The translations under genes were made by a program, and so were the position numbers. The notes under the pieces are model-generated. The model worked only from the letters and a program-made list of their open reading frames with translations, ran no database searches and was not told the DNA's origin. A DNA stretch of 64,000 nt from Lepas anatifera (lineage: Eukaryota > Arthropoda > Thecostraca > Lepadidae), in NCBI GenBank assembly GCA_034440635.1, contig JAOTON010001032.1:1004001-1068000 (forward strand), in the 5' to 3' direction. Shown here in pieces: positions 56,380 to 64,000 of this stretch. Each line of letters begins with the position of its first letter. Within the stretch, counting starts at the first letter, position 1.

Positions 56380-57219
56380 CACGCGCATTGACGGGGGTCT
56401 GAGCCACCTTCGCTTTGACGAGGGGGCGGGTACCCGCCCCCCTAAGATCTCGAGAACCACGGTAGGTAGCGAAAAACGGTAAACGGCGTTGGGCTGCCCA
56501 TCCACTTCTCCATCGAAAACATTTGAACTATTTTTTTTCAGGTCACATTTAAGGTCACGAGAGGTCAAAACATGCCCGTCAAAGGGATAACATGTAAAAT
56601 TCAGTTTTTCGGGCATTACATCTGAACAAGTAAAGATAGAGCAAAACGACTTGAAGTATATGAATCCTCTTAGCAAGCCGAATCAAATGATATATAATTT
56701 GACCTTGCTAGGTCAAATCAAGGATTTGACCTGACCTGAGGTCAGGTCAGGGTCAAATTATATAAAATGCATATCATTAGAACTGCAAAGCCCAGGCGAG
56801 TCTAATGCAGCTAAAATAAATGCTCTATCACCATCCGTTACTGAGTTATTCCGTAAAAACCATTTTTTCCATGTATTTCCAATGGAGAGGTCATGCCTCG
56901 TACCTGACCTTAGGTCATAGATATCAAAAATACCGGAACATATGTTAGAGAACTCGGTAGGGCCATTATGTGACATGAGTTTCAATCGGATAAGTTCACC
57001 TTGCTCCGACTTATGCTATCTTAAACTTTTTTTAGGTCGGGTCACTTGACCTGTACTGGTGACCTGACCTGAGATGACCTAACCTTAAAATTTTCACAGA
57101 AGTTGTAAAAATGATGAGGGAAAAGGTATACCGAGTACAGCGGCGCTACGCGCCGCCGTTTTTCTGCTATCTCCGAAAAACCCGAGGGGGCGGGTACCCG
57201 CCCCCCATCAATGCGCGTG
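56380..57219 (-). mobile_element. Intact TTAA-flanked AGGTCA-rich element, 840 bp
   Basis: Both ends lie next to TTAA (56376-56379 and 57220-57223), with inverted termini CACGCGCATTGA. The subterminal palindrome is GGCGGGTACCCGCC, unlike other copies. The signature TTTTTCTGCTATCTCCG then AAAAACCCGAGGGGG is present. Contains a block of TGACCTGACCTGAGGTCAGG. No ORF. Confidence 0.87.
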
Positions 57220-58789
57220 TTAACATATATTCGGGCTGCTCTTAAGACAAGATAACATTGGTTTTGCTATGGTGCATAGGTTTTACTATTCAAAAGTGGC
57301 AACCCTGGCCCGGATGGCGCCCCTCTTCTCCAACCATGTGCCCCCCTCGCCCCCATCAGCAGTCCTGGATCCGCCTGTGACCCATTTTGGCATTCAAATT
57401 AGTATTTTCATCGCAAAAAGACTGGACGCCATCCGCATTGAGTGGTGACACCTCCAGGTCCCTTAAAATCCCTCAGGGTTATTGTTAGATCAGGTCACCT
57501 GGCCAGGCCAAGAAAAATGCAGAATTCTTCTGAAAAAAAAACATTTTAACCAGCAGCAGCTAGAATAGATGTCACCTTTTGATCTAATCAGACTTATACA
57601 AGGTAATGAGGTCAATGAACGCAATCACTTGCGGTAGCGACATTGTCCCGTGAAGATTGGAAAAAAATCAAGGAAATAAATAAATCAGAAAATGTCTGAA
57701 TTTTCAATCAATGTGATCCACACCAACTTGAAACTAAGCATTATGTGCGTTTGGATCACGCGCAATGATCAAGTAAATATTGAGCCTGGCGACGTTCCTC
57801 GAAAACCGTTCCCAGGACAATTACTTGGATCCTTAATCTGTCTATTTTGGTTTAGGCCCTGGCGCATTGCAGGAAATGAAAATTATCAAATCAAATTAAA
57901 TTGTACTAGAAAATTGTTCCGAGGGGCAATCTCCGTTTCATCCTGCTAAAAAACCAATTGTGTCGGCCGTAATTGGCTAGAACTTTACGGCGGTCTTGAC
58001 GACTTGCTTCAGCTTATCTCTAATAATAAACTGACGACTCGTAATCTTGATTTCCATCAGTAATATTTCCTAACAGCGGCCTTAAGATACGTATCCTGAA
58101 CATGAACAATTCCTTGAAACCCCTTTAATGATCTCGCCGACAAAATGACAAATGACTGACAACGAGTAAATGTCAAAACAACTAGTTGGGAGGTTTTTTT
58201 ACCTTTTCCGAATTGGAATTGGGTCGACGGCGTATCTATGACTCCATGTTCAACTGCCGATGATTTCTAAGCTATTCCATTTTTTGATCGATTCATCAGT
58301 ATTTACCCCGTAGAGAAAATTATAAATAATTCCATGTTTTACCCATTCATAGTCGTAAATAAGGACATCCTTATAGAACGGGGAAACCACTGTACGATCT
58401 GGGAAGCTCGATTCGGTCCATAGGTTTTAGATATTGTTGATTTTTTAACATCGATCTTCAAATCGAGCCGTTCTGCCGCTGCCGTTATACAAAGAAAGCG
58501 ACGAACCAAAAGCTGAGGATTTTGTAGTCTTTGACTGGGTTTTCTGTCAGCCAAGAGGACCATAATTCGCTAGCTCAGTCTCTTGGGTGGACTGTGTTGA
58601 TTAGGCTAAACTCACCATTTTCCATGTTAATTTTTCCTTGAGTGGCTTTAGGTTATGATTTCAATGTGTTCTCAAATGGATTTGGACAGAAATTTATGTT
58701 GGACATCTGAATCAATTTGTATTCTGTGTTGTTGGACAGACTTCAATTCAAGATCAAAATCATTTAGGCCACACAAATCCATGAAATAA

Positions 58790-59290
58790 CACAAAAATGA
58801 CTTGTCCTCAGGTCAGGTCAAGGCCACTTTTTGACCTAGCAGAGTCAATATGCACATCAATCGACTCGCAATAGCGATCCAAACGTAATGGTATCAAACT
58901 AAAAGCTAGATCATCGTTTCCTGTATTGATCCTAGTCTGAAAAAAAACTGTTTAAGTAGCCCCAGATGACCTCTCCAAGGTCATGGGTCAAAATTGCAAC
59001 ATGAACCTAAAAAGAGGCCCAGGATACTACGATTTGGAGAATATGAATGTATTCTCAGCTGTATCTACACAAATACAACCCATTTTTTCCATATATTTCC
59101 AATGGAGAGGTCATGATCCGTGCTTGACCTTAGGTCATCGATATGAAAAATCCCGAAATATATTTTGGAGCACTCGGCGGGCCCATTATCAAGCATAACG
59201 TGTGCCAAGTACGGCGGCGCGAAGCGCCGCCGTTTTTTCGTGCCACCGGAAAAACCCGAGGGGGTGTTCAAACCCCCACCGGGGCGAGGG
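58790..59290 (-). mobile_element. TTAA element, right part
   Basis: Ends at TTAA (59291-59294) with CCACCGGGGCGAGGG, preceded by GTGTTCAAAC and the palindrome CGGCGGCGCGAAGCGCCGCCG. The interior matches 41486-42449 in reverse. The left end is not identified. Confidence 0.65.
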
Positions 59291-59438
59291 TTAACATGTT
59301 TGTGTAGGTCCATGCAGGTAATGGGGAGAAAATGCGAAAAATCTTAGTCGAGTAATCGAGTTCCTAAATCTCGGGGTGAAGGAGACATCCCCCTGATTGG
59401 TGAGTGGGGGATCCGTCCCCCCATTTCCGACGCCCATG

Positions 59439-59793
59439 CAGTGGCGGATCTAGCCGGTAGGTTGGGGGGGCAAGCCAAAGTCGGAAAAAAACGTTACACG
59501 GCCAGATTTCTCCGAAAATTAACTAGTTTTGGGTCATCAAACGACGTAAAGGAAACGTCACAGGGTGAAACGTATGACCACAAGATGCTTGCTGTTGCCA
59601 TCCAAGGCCCAATGTTTACACTGCAGCTGACTGGAATTGAAGTTGAAAGTTGACGCGCCAAAACCTTGCTTATCAGCTGAAAAGGTGTCGGGGCAAAAAT
59701 GAGGTTTGGAGGGACAAAACAAAGTTTTGCACAAGCTTTTCCGTGGGGGGAGGGGGCAAATGCGTGTTTGCCCTCCCCCTGGATCCGCCACTG
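59439..59793 (+). mobile_element. hAT-type MITE, 355 bp
   Basis: Ends CAGTGGCGGATCTAG and CTGGATCCGCCACTG; flanks CGCCCATG (59431-59438) and TGCCCATG (59794-59801) differ at one of eight bases. Confidence 0.85.
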
Positions 59794-59859
59794 TGCCCAT
59801 GCACATACTGTGCATAACCGGTAAGGCAGTGGCTGAAAGGGGCTAGGAGCTTAACCCTC

Positions 59860-60025
59860 AAACGCCCGTGTGCCTATGGTAACTGCATAGGCGTGGGCTG
59901 TCCGAGGCAATGCCAGGGGGGATCGAGCCCCGTCGCACCCATAAAATTAAGTCTTGGATCCGCCACTGCAGCAACGCTATTTCACCCCCCGTTTTGATCC
60001 CTGGATACGCCACTGATTGGTTACA
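59860..60025 (+). mobile_element. Fragment of GGATCCGCCACTG-end transposons
   Basis: Contains TTGGATCCGCCACTGCAG and GGGATCGAGCCCCGTCGC, which resemble right halves of the local MITEs. A second end GGATACGCCACTG lies near 60003. Confidence 0.5.
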
Positions 60026-60489
60026 AACCCTGACCACGCCCCTGGCCGGCAGGCGCAATTACCCACTTAGCAAATGATTGATCCGAAGTTGCACCTCTTC
60101 TCTCTGTCTGCGCCACTTTTCCTGCTAGAGAGCGATAATGAAGCGCTTGGCGGTCACAACTCACTGCCTCACTGTGGCCTGCCTCACGCCGTCCGCGACT
60201 TGCCTCGCTAACATTAAATCAATAACCGGCGCGCAGACCCATCCACAGGAAATAAACCGACGACACCTTGTAATCAAGCCCGCCAACCAATCACGGGGAT
60301 TGAGATGGCTGAAGCTGAACGTTCAATTGTGGCGCTTAACGTTACGAAAAAAATTCTAAGACACCAAAGTGTATTTTTTTCAAGTGATTCAATTGGACCT
60401 ACAGTCAAGAGATCATTATAGCTACTGTTGTCCGGATTTCCAGTTTCACACAGCTCTCCCTGCTGGGGGTTGCTGTTGGCCGCCTGTGT

Positions 60490-60503
60490 GGCGCCCCCTG
60501 GTG
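60490..60503 (-). promoter_or_regulatory. CTCF-like motif
   Basis: The minus strand reads CACCAGGGGGCGCC, close to the core of the animal CTCF site. It lies at the start of a CpG-rich stretch. Related strings (GCGCCCCCTG) also occur in local transposons, so chance is possible. Confidence 0.35.
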
Positions 60504-60540
60504 TCGCGCGCGGACAACGGCCCGACTCCACAGCCGCCGC

Positions 60541-60693
60541 CGCGCCGAGCCGCCATGTTTGTTCACGGGAAGTGTGGCGAGGTGGAGCGTTGGAGCGGAT
60601 GGAAGTGTTTTTGAGTGATTCAAGAGAGAAATAAGCAGTGTTATTTTGTGGAAGTGCTTCTATCAGTGATACAGCACAGGAGTTATTATCAAG
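60541..60693 (+). other. Candidate non-coding first exon of a gene extending rightward
   Basis: GC-rich sequence with a Kozak-like GCCGCCATGTTTG that opens only a 19-codon frame ends in an ideal donor (CAAG then GTAAGT). This pattern fits a 5-prime UTR exon with a short upstream ORF. The rest of the gene would be outside or unrecognised. Confidence 0.3.
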
Positions 60694-60699
60694 GTAAGT

Positions 60700-63220
60700 T
60701 AGAACGGCGGGCTTGCTCTTGTTTACGGCATTGAGCAGAGAATGCCGTTGCGCCCCGTGTTCTGCGGGTCGACAGATGTCGTCCTTTCCACGCTTCAAAA
60801 ACAAAGCAAGCACTGCTCGTGAGTGTTTTTCTCCGGTGATTTCACTTAGAGAATATTCTGAGGCATGTTAGGAAGACGATCTGTTCGCTGAAATCCTATC
60901 GCTTCATACTTAACGGAGCGGTGAATGTGGCGAGTATCGGGCGTCGGGTCGGGCAAAATGGCCGCTGCCCGTGGCGTGCCGCGTTCACCGACACGGCACC
61001 TGGCGCGCCGAGCAGATGGCAGCTAGGCTTGAATCGCGCCCGGCCCCAGCCAGGCGACACCGTCCGCGCTCCCTGCGAGTGTTGCACGCGCCCTGGGGCC
61101 CGCTTGTAGGGGTTAATGGGTGTAAACTGTCGCCGCCGTGGAAACAGCGTCATCGGCGGCGTCCGCACGTAGCGACGCGGCTGGTCTGCTGCGCAAAAAC
61201 GCCTCAGCGTCGGACAGCGGAGCGGGCGGGGTCCTCGCCTCTATCGATTCCGGCCCAGAAAAAACAGCTCTTTAGTTAATGGATTGGCCAGGCTTGTGTC
61301 GTATGAGTCAAGCGTCGGAGCAGCACTTCTCGGAGTCGGAGATGTGACGATTACGCAATGGGCAGCAGGCGCACGCGCCATTCCCAGTTCCCCACCTGAC
61401 GGCTGTGGCGGGGACGGCCTGTCTAACTGAAGACATCCCTTAATGTTTTATCTGGGGAAAATGATGTTCATATAAAGGGGAAACAGTAGTTTAACTGTTG
61501 AGCTCGGGGCCGGTGCCTGGTCACGCCGGGAGCGGCGGTATTTTCGGGCCGGACGGAGGACAGGTGTAGGGTGGAGACCGGAAGCCGCGCGGTCCCACCA
61601 AGCCGGTGTGGCAACAGGGGCTCCCCCTGCGGCACCCGGGGGACATCCTGTCCGCCTCACGCGGCCGACCGTTTCGAAAGGCTCAATGATTTCGCCCGGC
61701 GTTTTCATTGGTTTCATTTTTTTCGGAGGTGGGTTTGGAGATACGCCTCCATTTCCTTTGAAATTAAAATATTTTTTCTCGTGGTGTAATTCCTCTCACA
61801 TTTGTCTGAAAGCTCTGGAAAAATGTCAACCATGATTATTTTTCCTGTGACGTGTAATAGATTTTATCGGTAAGCTTGGCTAGAAGATGATAAATTTGGC
61901 GCTAGTTGCCCTTGCCTGGACTGAAGCTCTTGGTTAATAGCCGCTTCTTTCATTTCACTCCATTTGCTACTGCCAGCGTTAGTTGTGAGTAAGTCGAAGC
62001 GATGAGGGCTGCTCAAAGGTCAGTAGAATACGAGGAAATTGCGGCTTAGAGAATCATTGAGGGAGGCAGACAGCATCACCGTGGACAACTTATGGCCGCT
62101 AATGTAACGGACTCACGCAATGCCGCAAAATAAGTAGTCTTACTGCGAAGTATTGTGTTCTCGTCCGTGGCATTTGACTCCAAGTTAGCTGTGTAAATTC
62201 ACGGTTCGGAGCTGGGTCGCAGGTGTGGAAAAGCGTTACAAAATGACTGATGGCTTTGTTAAAAGCTTATAAGCTCACCGGTTATTTGCTCTGGTTCTTT
62301 TACCGTCGGTTTCTCTTCAGTTTTCATCTGCATATGCATTTTCACACAAGTTAATAATTGACTTGGATATACCATGCCTGCCTATTTGTCATGCTCTCGT
62401 TTTTTCTCGGCAGTGTAAAACCATTCACTCGCAAAACCTTCACTTAATTTCCGTGAGATAAAATCACGTGCGTTTATTCTCGTGCAGTGCAACGGGGCGG
62501 GGGACCCGATTGTGTGGGCGGAGATAAATCCTCCCATTGGGTTTTCAAACTAACCTGATAACCACCTCTTGTTCAGCGCCGGTCAAATTGACTTGGACAC
62601 GAACGGTAGGAATCACCATCCTCCGGCGTATCAGTTCGCGTAAAGTGTGCTTGGATGCGGGCGAGGCTTATGTAGGGGCGATGCGATTGTGACATATAAA
62701 GGCAAAACTTCCTGGATTATCAGCAAAACTAAGAAAATGACGCATCAGTCGGACCGGCACGTGGAAATGCGGCCCACTGCGCCTTTGACGCTGATGGCTC
62801 TGTGTATTCGCGAACCTTTTCCTGAAGGCTGACATTGACCCTGCGATCATCGACCAAAAGCCGGGACCGTAAAATGGCGATCCCCGAAGAATGGCCGCGT
62901 GCCCAGAATATCAGACGGGCTCATTGTGTTCAACGCGCTGATCGAAGCCGCCTGTTAGAACTTCCGAGATGCAAATTGCCGCAAGCGAGTACCGCTGGTT
63001 TAGAACGCACCGGCTGTCAGCAATGTCAAAATCGCCTGTTAGCAACAACTCGACCTCGCAGCAGATGTCCTGGCGGGGTTTATTCAGCACTGACCGGGTA
63101 TTCAGTGGGGCGCAGGCAATCGGCGGCGTCCGAGCTCCGAGCGGCACGTATTACCGATGGCAGAGATACGGCCGCCCCGTTAGCGAACACTCGCTGGGAA
63201 CTCACACTGCAAGTATGCAG
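60700..63220. other. CpG-rich to mixed DNA without recognised gene
   Basis: CpG-rich at about 60900-61260 and 61500-61700, AT-richer after. Open frames (for example 62835-63233) lack domains and splice support. Consistent with a promoter region and large first intron, which is inference. Confidence 0.4.
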
Positions 63221-63227
63221 CCGGAAC

Positions 63228-63376
63228 CAGTAGCGGATGCAGGAACTCCCCCTCAGGGGGGGGGTGGGGTGTACCCGACCCGTCTGAAATCATGCAGTGA
63301 CTGGGTAGTGAGTGAATAACGCCGTTTGGGGGGGTATAAGTGTCACCCCATCATGCACATCCTGTATCCGCCCCTG
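63228..63376 (+). mobile_element. Small MITE, 149 bp
   Basis: Termini CAGTAGCGGATGCAGGA and TCCTGTATCCGCCCCTG are inverted with few mismatches. No convincing target duplication. Confidence 0.6.
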
Positions 63377-63557
63377 ACGGGAGCGCCGGCAATGGCACGA
63401 CCCAAATAACGCGTCCGACCCGGTGGACCTGGTCTGAGCTGGCAAAGGTTAGGCGGCGGCACTGAGCCATCGACAGGCCGGCTGGAGTCTGGGTTCGTTG
63501 ACTTTGGCAGATCCAGAAGGAGGCATGCCTTCTCAACTGTCTGATTGTCGCTAATTC

Positions 63558-63819
63558 TCTTAAAGGGAATGTGACACTTTGGTCGAATCCTGGAATTTAG
63601 TGTAATTAGGGGTGCTTTTAGCCGAAAATCATGGCATTGTCCAGGATGTCCAGGAAAAGGTACATGAGGGGCACATTTTAGGTAAGTTTTAGTTTTTCTG
63701 CGGACATCTCTAAGTCGAGTTCCAAGACAAATGATAGATTGAGTACGGGGTTTTCCGACTTGCTTTACAACTTGGCTATCTCAGTTAAAATCACGTTATG
63801 AAGGTGCCACATTCCCTTT
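63558..63819 (+). mobile_element. TTAA MITE, about 260 bp, near-complete
   Basis: Begins TTAAAGGGAATGTGACAC and ends GTGCCACATTCCCTTTAA. It shares ATTTAGTGTAATTAGGGG and CAACTTGGCTATCTCAGTTA with the copies at 14620 and 47106. Confidence 0.82.
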
Positions 63820-63869
63820 AAGAAACACTGCTACTTGTGTCGTGTTGCTATCCGTCTATATCTGCGACT

Positions 63870-63995
63870 TTAGGGGCCTAGGAGAGCTCAAGCCCCCCCG
63901 AAGTGTAAAAGTGACTGCATAGCCCGAGGCTGTTTCGAGGCTCGAGCCTCCTAGCTCCCCCGAAATGACGCCCTGGATCCGCCACTGCCCTGTGC
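63870..63995 (+). mobile_element. Transposon right end
   Basis: Ends CCTGGATCCGCCACTG, with the GCCTCGAGCC-type interior found in the 14534 and 16772 elements. The left end is not identified. Confidence 0.5.
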
Positions 63996-64000
63996 CGTTC

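Noticed and set aside
60274..60813. 179-codon minus-strand ORF
   Set aside because: No domain is visible, and the region has a better explanation as a plus-strand promoter and first exon. I could not exclude it fully.
62835..63319. Two overlapping plus-strand ORFs of 132 and 116 codons
   Set aside because: They share DNA in different frames, contain no motif, and the downstream part runs into a MITE (63228-63376).

Overview
The window is nuclear DNA of an invertebrate animal, most likely an arthropod and perhaps a crustacean. The genes are split into short GC-rich exons with GT-AG introns. The RNA-binding protein is a lark/RBM4 homologue, and the intergenic DNA is packed with small DNA transposons, tRNA-derived SINEs and minisatellites. 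The phylum-level call is an inference. No bacterial, organellar or viral gene is visible.

Four multi-exon genes are supported, all on the plus strand. (1) 6444-10981: a BPHL-like alpha/beta serine hydrolase in 7 exons with an intact Ser/Asp/His triad and a likely mitochondrial leader. (2) 18028-23077: a complete cyclophilin A in 4 exons, 164 residues, with a poly(A) signal at 23696. (3) 29010-36475, or to 37068 if one more intron is spliced: lark/RBM4, with two RRMs, a CCHC zinc knuckle and a Tyr/Arg/Pro/Ala-rich tail. (4) 48323-50918: a single-pass Ly6/uPAR-type three-finger membrane protein in 3 exons. Two short candidate exons (13621-13713 and 15139-15195) lie between genes 1 and 2. A possible 5-prime exon of a gene running out of the window lies at about 60541-60693. 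The four genes show no shared pathway; they look like ordinary neighbours.

Layout: 1-6443 transposons and SINEs; 6444-11900 BPHL; 11900-17900 repeats plus the candidate exons; 17900-23720 cyclophilin, whose first intron holds decayed ORFs; 23720-29000 a nested transposon stack and LINE tail; 29010-37160 lark, full of minisatellites; 37160-48320 an X-box array, GC-rich DNA, a pyrimidine minisatellite and transposons; 48323-50918 the Ly6 gene; 50919-64000 transposons, a SINE and a CpG-rich promoter-like stretch.

The most unusual content is in lark. Three of its introns begin with tandem arrays whose repeat unit contains the 5-prime splice site itself, and another intron carries a duplicated 3-prime splice site that, with transposon sequence, frames a possible 9-nt microexon. 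Elsewhere there is a TTAA-flanked transposon family in which a subterminal palindrome keeps its position but changes sequence between subfamilies. There is also a tandem array of sequences matching the RFX X-box consensus.
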